From the NCBI GenBank assembly GCA_020639295.1, contig JACKGY010000008.1:62001-126000 (forward strand): a stretch of 64,000 nt of DNA, given 5' to 3'. Both the position numbers and the translations under genes were made by a program. Positions 1 to 9,300 of the stretch are shown here, in pieces. How positions within the stretch are numbered: the stretch's first letter is position 1; every line of letters begins with the position of its first letter. Below the pieces are notes generated by a model. That model was not told the origin of the DNA and ran no database searches. It saw only the letters and a program-made list of their open reading frames with translations. The stretch is from Planctomycetota bacterium. Its GTDB lineage: Bacteria; Planctomycetota; GCA-002687715; DRQF01.

Positions 1-1732
1 CCGGTTCGAGGCGGATTCCTGGGCCCCGGGGCCCGCTCTCCAGCACCAGATAGCGGGCCGGAGCGCCCAGATCACGGGGATCGAGCAGCTCGGGGGCGAC
101 CAGCTGGGACTCGTCCGGCCGGGTCGAGGGGGCCGAGCCCAGCCGGCGCGACCCGGGAGTCGGGTCCGGATCCGGGGCGCCATTGGCGACGTCGAGCCTC
201 TGGAGCCCCGGGTCCGCCGGCATCGGTTCGGCGCGCGCGGTCCCGGCGCGGCAACACCAGGAGCCGCTGACGAAGCTCCAGTCGGCGGGCGCGAGGGTCG
301 CCCCCAGGACCGAGCCGGGAGCGAAGACCGGATAGAGCTGGAAACCGGGGGCGGCGCTGATCAGGCGCTTCAGGCGCTCGGCGAAGGCCTCGAGTTCGGC
401 CTCGCTGGCCTCACCGGCCAAGAGGATGAGCCGGTGCGCGTCTTCCTTGCGCGCCACCTGGATCAGCCGTGCCTCCACCGAGGCGGCGATCGAGGGGTCG
501 TCCAGGCCCGCGGGCAGACTGGCGGCGACGATCGCGGTCCCGGCCGTCTCCGGCAGCGGCCGGAGCGCCAGCTCGATCGACTCGACCGCCTTGCGGCTCG
601 CCTCCGGCGCCAGATCGCGGAAGAAGCCGCCGGGCAACTCGAAGCCGGGCGGCAGCTCGATCTCGAGCCGGCAGGCCTCCTGACGGCGACGGCTGAAGGA
701 GAAGCGGCCCGAGGCGTCGGCGACGATCCGGCCGGTCGGTCCACGCAGGGTCAGGGCGAGCCCGACCTCGTCGAGGTCGCGACGGCCGTTGCCGTTGCGG
801 TCGACAAAGACGCGTCCCTCGACGCGGATGTTGATCGGCAGGGGTTCGGGAGGCGGCGGCTGATTGCCGCGGTCCGGCCGGTCCGGCTCGGGTCGGACCG
901 GATCCGGCCTGATCGGTTCCGGTCGCCGCTTGGCCGGATTCGGGTGCGACCGGGCATAGCCGGCGAGGACGGCGGTGAAACGGCGCGACACCTTGCCCGA
1001 GAGCGGGTCGCGAGCGCCGTCCACCTTGTCGAAGGCGAACTGGAGCAGGATGATCCGTCCGCGACCGTAGTCGGCATGGAGGGCGTAGGCGAAGTCGCCC
1101 CGGATCTCCTTGCCGGCGCTGCGCGTGAACTGGCTCGACCAGCGCTCGAAGGCGTCGACGGCGCCGTGCTTGATCTCGCCATATCGTCCCGCCGGCATCC
1201 GGTACCAGGACAGGCGGTCGGCCGGGTTGCGCGCGGCGGGATCGCCCTTCACCTTCAATTCGTCGTCGAGATTGCGCCAGAGATCGAGGAGGTCCGGCGA
1301 GGCGTGCCATTCGTCCTCGTCGTCGGAGCCCCGGAAGACCTCGTAGGAGGGTGGTAGGAGGTCCAGCTTCCGCCCTTCGTCTCGATCCGACTTGCGGTAG
1401 CGGGCCATCCGCACCAGCGTCCCGCCCTGCTCCACCCAGCGGAGCAGACGCGACTTCTCGCGGCGGACGAAGGCATCCCAGGACGGATCGAGCTCGCTGT
1501 AGCTGCCGATGACCACGAGGTCCCAGGCCTCCGGCTGGAAACCGGCCGGATCGTCGAGCCGGAAGGCGTGACCGGCGAGTTCCCGCCGCTCCCGGACGAG
1601 GGTGGTGAGACCGGTGGTCCCGCTGAGGGAATCGCGCAGGTCGCAATAGCCGATGTCGACATCGCCGGACCCGATCTGGGCCGGACAGAGGACGGGCAGC
1701 GCCAGCACGACGAGGATGAGCCACTTGGACAT
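1..1732 (-). CDS. Secreted SdrD-B-like protein with a possible degenerate phosphoesterase-like region (partial)
   Basis: The frame is open from the ATG at 1732 to the left edge, so the C-terminus is missing; 577 residues are visible. It starts with a signal peptide (MSKWLILVVLALPVLCPAQ). Residues of about 20-270 resemble a ThuA/DUF4159-type fold (DLVVIGSYSEL, WVEQGGTLVRMARY), seen only by eye. A proline-rich linker (PIRPDPVRPEPDRPD) follows, then an SdrD-B/Cna-B-like motif, DRNGNGRRDLDEVG, as in calcium-binding adhesin repeats. The last part (SFVSGSWCC, ARYLVLES) resembles the C-terminal sandwich of SdrD-B-linked calcineurin-like phosphoesterases, but no HxD or GNHD metal motif is visible upstream. 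Function is unknown; export is likely. A TAAGAT box ends 6 nt before the ATG. Confidence 0.72.
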   Translation of the reverse strand, partial: MSKWLILVVLALPVLCPAQIGSGDVDIGYCDLRDSLSGTTGLTTLVRERRELAGHAFRLDDPAGFQPEAWDLVVIGSYSELDPSWDAFVRREKSRLLRWVEQGGTLVRMARYRKSDRDEGRKLDLLPPSYEVFRGSDDEDEWHASPDLLDLWRNLDDELKVKGDPAARNPADRLSWYRMPAGRYGEIKHGAVDAFERWSSQFTRSAGKEIRGDFAYALHADYGRGRIILLQFAFDKVDGARDPLSGKVSRRFTAVLAGYARSHPNPAKRRPEPIRPDPVRPEPDRPDRGNQPPPPEPLPINIRVEGRVFVDRNGNGRRDLDEVGLALTLRGPTGRIVADASGRFSFSRRRQEACRLEIELPPGFELPGGFFRDLAPEASRKAVESIELALRPLPETAGTAIVAASLPAGLDDPSIAASVEARLIQVARKEDAHRLILLAGEASEAELEAFAERLKRLISAAPGFQLYPVFAPGSVLGATLAPADWSFVSGSWCCRAGTARAEPMPADPGLQRLDVANGAPDPDPTPGSRRLGSAPSTRPDESQLVAPELLDPRDLGAPARYLVLESGPRGPGIRLEP

Positions 1733-1738
1733 GGCGGC

Positions 1739-1744
1739 ATCTTA
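1739..1744 (-). promoter_or_regulatory. -10 box (TAAGAT) of a leaderless-type promoter
   Basis: Reading the minus strand, TAAGAT is followed by six bases and the ATG at 1732. There is no Shine-Dalgarno in between. Transcription would start at or next to the start codon. No good -35 box is visible. Confidence 0.45.
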
Positions 1745-1790
1745 GCTCCTCGGCCCGGACATCGCAGCGGTCCGGGCCCGGAGGTCCATT

Positions 1791-1820
1791 TTGTTCCCGA
1801 CCCGGGCCACTCGCTACAAT
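1791..1820 (+). promoter_or_regulatory. Sigma-70-type promoter TTGTTC-N18-TACAAT
   Basis: The -35 box TTGTTC is at 1791-1796 and the -10 box TACAAT at 1815-1820, spaced 18 bp. The -10 box ends 6 nt before the ATG at 1827, so the message is expected to be leaderless or nearly so. Confidence 0.55.
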
Positions 1821-1826
1821 GCCGCC

Positions 1827-2465
1827 ATGAGCGAACCGGACGATTGCGACCAGGATGGCCCGGGCTTCGGCCCGGACGACCGTGTCCCGGACCATGGCCG
1901 GGACGAGAGCACCGACGAGGGCGACGAGGCCTATCCCTATCTCGACCTCGAGGAGATCGGCTTCCTCCTGCCGGAGCTCCCCGAGGAGCTGCACTCCTGC
2001 TTCGAGGAAGGCCCCTTCCGTCACTGCATCGAATGCGGCTGCGAGCTGCTCGACAGCGGCCGCACCTACCTGATCCAGAAGGCGCAACGCGACGGCGAGA
2101 CGCTTCTCGAGATGGCCATCTGCCAGGACTGCGCCGGTCAGGTCCAGGGCAAGGTCAGCGAGGAGAGCCGGAAGGTGCTGGAGGCCTTCATCGAGCGGAT
2201 CGGCGCCCGCAGCGGCCGGCTGCCGGAGGGCTCCTGCCTGGCCTGTCTCCAGACGGTCCGCCCCGAGGACGAGTTCGAGGTCGCCGCCCTGGCCCGGGGC
2301 CGGCACCTGGTGGCTCCACCCCTGATCATCTGCAGCCGCTGTCACGAGGAACTCGAGGAGAGCCTCTCCGAGGAGACCCGCCGTGGCGGCCAGGAGTTCA
2401 TCGAGAAGAACTTTCCCGGCGTCCCGGCCGACCTGGGGCTGCCCTTCGGCCTGGTGAGCGGTTGA
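1827..2465 (+). CDS. Duplicated zinc-ribbon protein of unknown function
   Basis: The protein has 212 residues. I chose the ATG at 1827 over a TTG at 1791 because the TACAAT box lies between them. The first 65 residues are very acidic. The rest is two copies of one module: a CxxC, 28 residues, a second CxxC, then a helix. The cysteines are C67/C70 with C99/C102 and C137/C140 with C169/C172, and the helices match (VSEESRKVLEAFIE and LSEETRRGGQEFIE). Each module should bind one zinc. No catalytic motif or membrane segment is seen. It could be a nucleic-acid or protein adaptor, but nothing here shows which. It is divergent from the preceding secreted protein. Confidence 0.75.
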   Translation: MSEPDDCDQDGPGFGPDDRVPDHGRDESTDEGDEAYPYLDLEEIGFLLPELPEELHSCFEEGPFRHCIECGCELLDSGRTYLIQKAQRDGETLLEMAICQDCAGQVQGKVSEESRKVLEAFIERIGARSGRLPEGSCLACLQTVRPEDEFEVAALARGRHLVAPPLIICSRCHEELEESLSEETRRGGQEFIEKNFPGVPADLGLPFGLVSG

Positions 2466-2586
2466 GCGACCGGATGCCCGCCGCAGGTCCCGATCCGGCT
2501 TCGGGATGCGCGCGCTCCGACCTTGCCCCCGCGGGCCGTTGGTGGAAGACTCGGGGCTGAATCCGGCCCCCAGAGATCGAGGGACC

Positions 2587-3900
2587 ATGAACGGCACCAT
2601 CCTGCTCAAGAACGGCGTCCTGGTGACGCTCGAACCGCTCAAGCTCGAGAAGCGTGACCTCCTGATCGAGGAGGGCCGGGTCGCGGCGCGCGATCGCGAC
2701 ATCCGTCCTCCGGCGGACTGCGAGGTGATCGACTGCCGCGGGCGCTACGTCTTCCCCGGCTTCGTCAACGCCCAGAGCCACCTCTTCCTCTCCCAGACCC
2801 TGGGACTCTCGCTGGGCGAGAGCGAGGACGCCCTCGGCGCGCGCCGCCGCCTGTCGGCCGCGCTCGGCGCCGAGACCATCGTCACCGCCGCCTTCTCCGG
2901 TGCCCTCGACGCGGTCAGCCTCGGCACCACGACCTTGATCGACAGCCTGAGCGCGCCCGCCCAGGTCTCGGGAGCGCTCGACCTGATCCGCGATACGGTC
3001 CTCACGGTCGGACTCCGGCTGGTCTCCTCCTACGAGATCGACGCCGCCGGGCCGGCGAGCGAACGGGACCAGGCGCTGCGCGAGGCACGTCGCTTCGTGG
3101 CCGAGAGCCGCAGCGACAAGACCGGCGGGCTCTTCGGCCTCGAGGACCTGGTCGAGGCGGACGACGCCTTTCTCGAGGCCTTCGCCGCCGAGGTGAAGGC
3201 CAGCGGTCGTGGCCTCCAGGTCCGCATCGACCGCGATGCCGCGGAGCTGGCGAGGAGTCGTGAACGACACGGCGCCAGTTCGGTGGAGCGCCTCGCGCGC
3301 TTCGGACTCCTGGGGTCGCGCTGCATCCTCGTGCATGCCGGCGCCACGCCGGAGGACGATCTGGCCCGCGCGCGTGAAGCCCAGGCCTGGCTGGTCCACT
3401 GCCCCGTCGCCGACGCCCTGGCCGGTCGCCCGACCGCGGCCTTCGAGTCCTTCGGCGACTTCGCCGCCCTGGGCACGGGCGGCTGCCGCAGCAACGTCTT
3501 CGCCGAGGCCCGGGCCGCCTTCCTGCAGGCGCGCGCCCGCGGCGCCCGCGTCGGGCCGGTCGACGTGATCCGGATGATCGTCGGCGCCCAACAGCTGGCC
3601 TCCGACCTGCTCGGCATCGAGCTGGGCTCGACCAACCGTGACGCCGGCGCCGACTTCGTGGTGATGAACTACCACCCGCGCACGCCGCTGACGCCGGAGA
3701 GCCTGCCCGAGCACCTGCTCTTCGGCATGGGCCCCGAGCACATCGAACAGGTCCTGGTCGACGGCTCGGTGATCTATCGCTCCGGCTCCTTCCCCGACGT
3801 CGACACCCGTCGCCTCGCGCCGCTGATGCGCCGCGGCGCCGAGCAGCTCTGGTCGGCCCTGGCGCCCGAGGCCACGACGACCGAGGCGCCGAGCCACTGA
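2587..3900 (+). CDS. SsnA-like amidohydrolase-fold protein lacking metal ligands
   Basis: The 437-residue protein matches the SsnA/TRZ-ATZ amidohydrolase family over its whole length: an N-terminal beta sandwich (ILLKNGVLVTLEP), a TIM-barrel core (VFPGFVN, ARFGLLGSRCILVHA) and a C-terminal segment (GADFVVMNYHPRTPLTPE, EHLLFGM). The catalytic site is gone. The HxH after PGFVN reads Q63-S-H65. The His of the LHxHVAE-type motif is R213. The metal Asp of GTDG is G298. A hydrolytic role is therefore unlikely by family knowledge, and a structural or regulatory role is inferred. I chose the ATG at 2587, with GAGGG just upstream, because upstream codons lack homology. The next gene starts 17 bp downstream and is probably cotranscribed. 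Confidence 0.8.
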   Translation: MNGTILLKNGVLVTLEPLKLEKRDLLIEEGRVAARDRDIRPPADCEVIDCRGRYVFPGFVNAQSHLFLSQTLGLSLGESEDALGARRRLSAALGAETIVTAAFSGALDAVSLGTTTLIDSLSAPAQVSGALDLIRDTVLTVGLRLVSSYEIDAAGPASERDQALREARRFVAESRSDKTGGLFGLEDLVEADDAFLEAFAAEVKASGRGLQVRIDRDAAELARSRERHGASSVERLARFGLLGSRCILVHAGATPEDDLARAREAQAWLVHCPVADALAGRPTAAFESFGDFAALGTGGCRSNVFAEARAAFLQARARGARVGPVDVIRMIVGAQQLASDLLGIELGSTNRDAGADFVVMNYHPRTPLTPESLPEHLLFGMGPEHIEQVLVDGSVIYRSGSFPDVDTRRLAPLMRRGAEQLWSALAPEATTTEAPSH

Positions 3901-3917
3901 GGAGGACCGATAGGACG

Positions 3918-4586
3918 ATGCAGCTCCTCCGGCTCCTGATCGTGATCGTCGCCTGGTCGTCCCTCGCCACCGGTCTCGTTCTCGATGGCCGCCTCCTGGG
4001 CGGCAAGGACCCGAAGGAAGCCGCGCCGATCGCCCTGCCGGAGACCCTGCTCGCGGCCCGCGAGCTGCCCGCGGAGATCGAGTTCCAGGCCGCCGGCACC
4101 TACCCGCTGCGCCTGGGCCTTCTGGTCCGCGACCGCGAGATCGAGCGGATCGGCGACCCCTGGCTGAAGCCAGACCCCGCGCGCGCGGGCCGGGTGGAGC
4201 TGCGAATCACCCGCGGCGAGGCCGAGCCCGAGCGCTGGACCGTCGCGGCGGCCGATCTCGCGGTGACCGATTCGGTGCTGAAGGAGAAGCTGAGCCTTCT
4301 GGTCCTGGCCCGGACGGAACTCGAAAGCCCCGGCCCCGGTCCGGCCCGCATCGAGGTCGTCGCCGAAGGCCAGCAGGACGGCGATCTCCTCGACCGGAGC
4401 CTCGGGCACCTGGCCCTCCTCCTCGGCGAGGCGAGTGAGGTCCTGCGGCCCTACGTCGCCCGGCGGATCCTCCCCGGCCTGCTGATCCTCGGCGGCCTGG
4501 CCGGAGCCTTCGCCCAGGCCTTCATGCTCCTCGGCCGGCTGGTCGTCCCCTTCCGGGCGGATGCCCTGCCGGACGAGTCCTTCTGA
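3918..4586 (+). CDS. Small membrane protein, unknown
   Basis: The protein has 222 residues. An N-terminal hydrophobic helix (LLRLLIVIVAWSSLATGLVL) may be a signal anchor. A beta-rich region of about 130 residues follows, with a periplasmic look. A second hydrophobic helix lies near residues 185-212 (ILPGLLILGGLAGAFAQAFMLL). A GGAGG Shine-Dalgarno lies in the 17-bp gap after the SsnA-like gene, so both are probably one transcript. No family is recognised. The topology suggests a periplasmic domain held by two membrane helices. Confidence 0.68.
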   Translation: MQLLRLLIVIVAWSSLATGLVLDGRLLGGKDPKEAAPIALPETLLAARELPAEIEFQAAGTYPLRLGLLVRDREIERIGDPWLKPDPARAGRVELRITRGEAEPERWTVAAADLAVTDSVLKEKLSLLVLARTELESPGPGPARIEVVAEGQQDGDLLDRSLGHLALLLGEASEVLRPYVARRILPGLLILGGLAGAFAQAFMLLGRLVVPFRADALPDESF

Positions 4587-4624
4587 TCCCTGACTGCCGG
4601 AAAGACGGCGGCAAGGAAGGCGTC

Positions 4625-6241
4625 ATGATGCCCATGAAAGCGCTTCTCTTCGGCTCGCTCGTCCTCGCCCTGATCGCGACCCTGCTACCGGCCCAGGAGG
4701 GCTCCGACTCCCGGCCGAACCAGGGACCGGTCAAGGTCGTGCCCTCGGTCGGCGTCCTCTACGACCTCGATTGGCGCCATCCCGATCTCGGCTTCCGCAA
4801 TCCCGACGGAACGATCGCCACGGTCCAGTCCTGGATCGAGCCCGAGCAGGTCGACTTCGCGTCCACCGCCTGGCAGCGCGGCCAGCTCGAGACCATCATG
4901 GAGGCCGAGATCGACTTCCTGGTGCTCAACTGGCGCTACGCGGCCGATTGCCCCGAGGACGAGATCAGCAAGCGGGCCGACCAGGCCCTCGGCGCCCTCC
5001 TCGCCGCCCAGGTCCAGATCGCCAAGGACGGCGGCAAGCCGCCCCGTCTGGCCATGATGATCGACGGCGAGGTCCTCGCCGCCGGTCGGCGCGCCCCGGA
5101 CCGAAAGGGCACGCTCGACCTGCGCGACGACAAGGTCCTTCGCGCCTTCGAGGAGAGCCTCTTCCACTTCTACCGCCGGGTGCCGAAAGGTCTGCGCTGG
5201 GAGCTGGACGGCTACCCCCTCCTGGTGATCGGCCCCGCCCTCGGCGCGGCGCACGACGTCGACCTCTTCGATCGCCTAGCCCGGGACTTCGCCGCCGAGT
5301 TCCAGGCCCGGCCCTACCTGGTCGCCGACCCGACCTGGAAGGCCCGCGCGACCGCGCGCTGGACGCCGGGGGCGGCCCTCCTCGGGCCCCAGCTCGGCAG
5401 CGAGGTGGTGGTGATCGGCCCGGGCTACGACGACACCCGCGTCCCGGGGCGCGGCACGCCGCTACGCAAGCGCGAGGACGGTCGCTTCTACGAGTGGTCC
5501 TGGAACAAGGCCCTGCTCGCCAACCCGACCCTGGTGCTGATCGAGACCTGGAACCGCTTCCAGGAAGGCAGCGGGATCGCGCCCTGCAAGGAGTACGACG
5601 ACGTCTACGTCGGCCTCACCCGCCGCTACGTCGCGCGCCTGAAGGGTGGCCTGCTGCCCGACCTCGAGCGCCCGGTCCGGATCGCCTATCCCGACCCCCT
5701 GCCCCGCCCAGACCGCGGCTGGTTCGAGATGCAGGAGGGCCTCGACCGCGTGTTCTGGGTCGCCGCGTCCCACGGCGACCGCTTCGGCTTCGGCCTGCGC
5801 CTGGTCGAGGTCGAGGACGGCCCCTTCCTGCGCGCCAGGCGGGACGACAAGGCCGTCCTGCGCCTGCCGGAGTCGGCGCTGGGGACCTACCTCTACGTCG
5901 GCGTCGCCGACGAGTTCGCCCACCGGTCGGCCGGCAGCTACGAGGTCGAGGTGGTCTGCCGCGGTGGCGTCGACTCGGAACTGATCCTGCAGTACGACTC
6001 CTGGGACCCGGCCGCCATCCTGAAGGGCGCCTACAAGTCGGCCCCGAAGGAGGTCTTCGACGACGACGGCCTGAAGCGTCTGGTCTGGCAGCTTCCCGAC
6101 GCCCGCTTCGGCAACCGCCAGAACGGGGGCTCCGACTTCCGCCTGTACTCGAAGGGCGCCGCGCTCGACCTCTTCGGCATCCAGCTCCGGCGCCTGCCCG
6201 AACGGTTGCGCGACGAGCAGCCGCGGCTCATCCGCCGCTGA
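4625..6241 (+). CDS. Secreted GH99-like (DUF5010-type) protein
   Basis: The protein has 538 residues and starts with a signal peptide ending near LLPAQ. The core resembles glycoside-hydrolase family 99-like/DUF5010 domains: a (beta/alpha)8-type layout with FLVLNWRYA near residue 100, VVIGPGYDDTRVPGR near 265, and LIETWNRFQEGSGIAP near 305. The last motif corresponds to the family signature ETWN-x-WxEG. After about residue 350 comes a beta-rich domain that may bind carbohydrate. The substrate cannot be read from sequence; alpha-mannan-type glycans are typical of true GH99. AAGGAAGG lies just before the ATG at 4625. The gene ends at a bidirectional hairpin. Confidence 0.72.
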   Translation: MMPMKALLFGSLVLALIATLLPAQEGSDSRPNQGPVKVVPSVGVLYDLDWRHPDLGFRNPDGTIATVQSWIEPEQVDFASTAWQRGQLETIMEAEIDFLVLNWRYAADCPEDEISKRADQALGALLAAQVQIAKDGGKPPRLAMMIDGEVLAAGRRAPDRKGTLDLRDDKVLRAFEESLFHFYRRVPKGLRWELDGYPLLVIGPALGAAHDVDLFDRLARDFAAEFQARPYLVADPTWKARATARWTPGAALLGPQLGSEVVVIGPGYDDTRVPGRGTPLRKREDGRFYEWSWNKALLANPTLVLIETWNRFQEGSGIAPCKEYDDVYVGLTRRYVARLKGGLLPDLERPVRIAYPDPLPRPDRGWFEMQEGLDRVFWVAASHGDRFGFGLRLVEVEDGPFLRARRDDKAVLRLPESALGTYLYVGVADEFAHRSAGSYEVEVVCRGGVDSELILQYDSWDPAAILKGAYKSAPKEVFDDDGLKRLVWQLPDARFGNRQNGGSDFRLYSKGAALDLFGIQLRRLPERLRDEQPRLIRR

Positions 6242-6317
6242 ATCCGAAGGCCGCGCGGCCCGCGCCGGCCGGACGGGACGGCGCTCCGCCGATCCAGGGG
6301 CCCGGTCGGACATGAAG

Positions 6318-6349
6318 GAAGCCCCCGCGACCGGAGTCGCGGGGGCTTC
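6318..6349. terminator. Bidirectional hairpin between convergent genes
   Basis: A perfect 14-bp inverted repeat (6318-6331 with 6336-6349) closes a CGGA loop. It lies between the ends of the GH99-like gene (plus) and the hexapeptide-repeat lipoprotein (minus). No long T-tract follows on either strand. Confidence 0.8.
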
Positions 6350-6374
6350 GACATTCACGGGAGATGACCGCGGA

Positions 6375-9300
6375 TCACTTGCGCCGACGCAGGCGCTCCT
6401 GCTCCATGCGCGCCTTCATCTCCTGGCGGGTCATCAGCTCGTCGCCACGCTGCTGGGCCGAGGCCTCGCTGGGCGTGCCGTCCGCGTTGAGCAGACCGCT
6501 CTGGATCATGACGCGCTGCAGACCGGGGTGCTGCTTCATGAAGGGCTCACCCTTGATGGTCGGGCGGAAGGCCGTGTTCGGCACGATCGCCTGGTAGTCC
6601 TCCATCCCGCGACGGAGGCCGTTGACCATCCAGCTGAACTCGGCGTTGCTGCGGCCGTTGAACAGCTCGCGCACCACGAAGCCCTCGCGGGTCAGCTCGG
6701 CGCGCGGCGCGAAGAGGCCGGCGCAGTCGTCCATCGGGGTGAGATGGACGCTGAGGCCCTCGGTGGATGCCGCGAGCGTGAAGCTCTCGGGCAGCACGAT
6801 CCGGACGTAGCCGTTCTCGAGCCTGGCCGTGCCGCGGGCGTAGAGACCGTTCTCGTCACCCTCGAGGCAGGCGTACTTGATCATCAGGTTCGGGTCGGTC
6901 GGGTGCGGCTGGACGAAGTTCTTGGTGACACCCTGGACGTCGCCCGTGCTGCCCTCGAGGCGGATGGTGGCGGCGCCGCTGTCGTCGTAGACCTCGACCA
7001 GACCATCACCCGTATTGGCCGCGCCCAGGGGGTCGTGGCCGATCTGGACCAGCATCTTGGCGCCGGCATTGTTGAAGACCGTGACCTGACCATCTCCGTT
7101 GCCGTCGGCGGTGGCCTCGAAGACGCGATTGGAGGCGCCAGGCGTCTCCACCGCGACCGCGCCGTCGGTGCTGACGACGTCGTTGGTGGCGGTCACGTCA
7201 CCGCTGGCGTTCACGTTCACCGCGCCGACGTTGCCGCTGGCGGTGAAGTTGACCGCGGAGACGTTACCCGTCGCGGTGATGTTGCCGTTCGAGCCGTCGA
7301 GGGTGATCGGGGTCGCGCCGCCGCTGCCGGCGACCACGTTGCCCGCCGCCGTCGAGTTGCCGGTGGCGCCGATGCTGCCGGTCGAACCGTCCAGCGTGAT
7401 CGGGGTCGCGCCACCGCTGCCGGCGACGACGTTCCCGCCGGCCGTGAGGTCGGTGGTCGCCGCCACCGTCGTGGTGGAGCTGATCGAGTTGCCGGACAGG
7501 ACGCCGCCCGCGGTGATGTTGTTGGTGGCGTTGATGTTGCCGGTGGCACCGTCGAGGGTGACCGGAGTGGCGCCGCCGCTACCCGCGACGACGTTGCCGA
7601 CCGCGGTCACGTTGCCGCCGGCGGTGACGTCGGTGGTGGCCGCGACCGTGGTGGTCGAGCTCACCGCGTTGCCGGAGACCGTGCCGGTGGCGGTCACGTC
7701 GTTGCCCGCGGTCACGTCGTTGCTGGCGTTGACGTTGCCGGTCGCGCCGTCGAGCGTGACCGGGGTCGCGCCGCCGTTGCCCGCGACGACGTTGCCGGTG
7801 GCGTTGACGTCGGTGCCGGCGCTGACCGTGGTGGTCGCGCTGACCGCGTTGCCGGTGACCGTACCGGTGGCGTTGACGTCGTTGGCCGCGTTGACGTCGT
7901 TGCCGGCGTTGATGTCGCCGGTGGCGCCGTCGAGCGTCGTCGGCGTGGCGCCGCCGAAGCCGGCGACCACGTCGTTGACCGCGGTCACGTCGTTGCCGGC
8001 GACCAGGTCGGTGCCGGCGGTGACCGTCGTGGTGGCGCTGAGCGCGTTGCCGCTCAGGGTGCCGCCCGCGGTCACGTTGTTGGTGGCGGTCACGTCGTTG
8101 CCGGCCGTGACGTCGTTGGTGGCCGAGACGTCGGTGCCGGACACGGTCGCGCCGGCGGTGACGTTGTTGGTGGCCGAGACGTCGGTGCCGGAGACCGTGG
8201 CGCCGGCGCTGACGTTGCCGACCGCGGTGACGTTGACGCCGGCATTGACGTTGTTGGTCGCGTTGACGTCGTTGCCCGAGACGTTGCCCGTGGCGGTCAC
8301 GTTGCCGCCCGCGGTCACGTCGGTGCCCGCGGCCACCGTGGTGGTCGAGCTGACGGCGTTGCCGGCCACGACGCCACCCGCGGTGACGTTCATGCTGGCG
8401 TTGAGGTTGGTGCCGTTGACGTTGCCGGTGGCGGTCACGTTGCCGCCCGCGGTCACGTCGGTGCCCGCGGCCACCGTGGTGGTGGCGCTGACCGTGTTGC
8501 CGGAGACGTTGCCGCCCGCGGTCACGTCGTTGGTGGCATTGACGTCGTTGCCGGCGTTCACGTCGGTGCCGGCGGTGACCGTGGTGGTCGAGCTGACCGC
8601 GTTGCCGCTGACGGTGCCACCCGCGGTGATGTTGGTGCCCGCGGTCACCGTGGTGGTGGCGCTGAGGGCGTTGCCGCTGATCGTGCCGGCGGCGGTGACG
8701 TCACCGGTACCGGAGAGCCCGACGCGCTCGGTGCGCGATCCGGCGACGCCGCCGAAGACGCTGATGCGCGGCTGACCACCGGCCGAACCGTCGAGACGGA
8801 TCAGGGTCGAGCCGTCGGCGTAGTTGCTGCCGTAGTTGGTGATGGGCGGATTGACGCCCATGCCGATCGGCGCGCCGTCGAAGAGCTCGACCACGCCGAA
8901 TTCGTCGCCGTCAGGAGCCGGCGAGGTGTTCATCGGGGTGATGTCGGGATCGCGGCAGAAGCTGCGCATCACGATCGGGACGTCGGTCGACCCGATCGGC
9001 GGCATCGCGCCCGGATCCGGCTCCATGCAGGAGAGCAGGAAGGCGTTGTCGGCGCGGATCGGGCCCGACAGCGAGCTCGAACGGACCAGACCCGCCAGGC
9101 GCCGCGAGAAGGTGATCGGCACGCCGGTCACCGGATCGCGGAGGAAGGCCGGCAGGTCGGCGTCCATGATGAAGTCCGAGCTCAGCGGATCGGTCACGCG
9201 CGCCAGTTCGGGCGAGAGAACGACGTTGAGTCGGTTGAGGGCGTCCTGCACGTTGGTGACGCCGTCGAGCGCGGGGGGAACGCCGATCGCCACCGGCGTG

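Noticed and set aside
7170..8705. CRISPR-like or minisatellite array
   Set aside because: The repeats lie in frame inside a protein with a regular hexapeptide pattern and there are no unique spacers.
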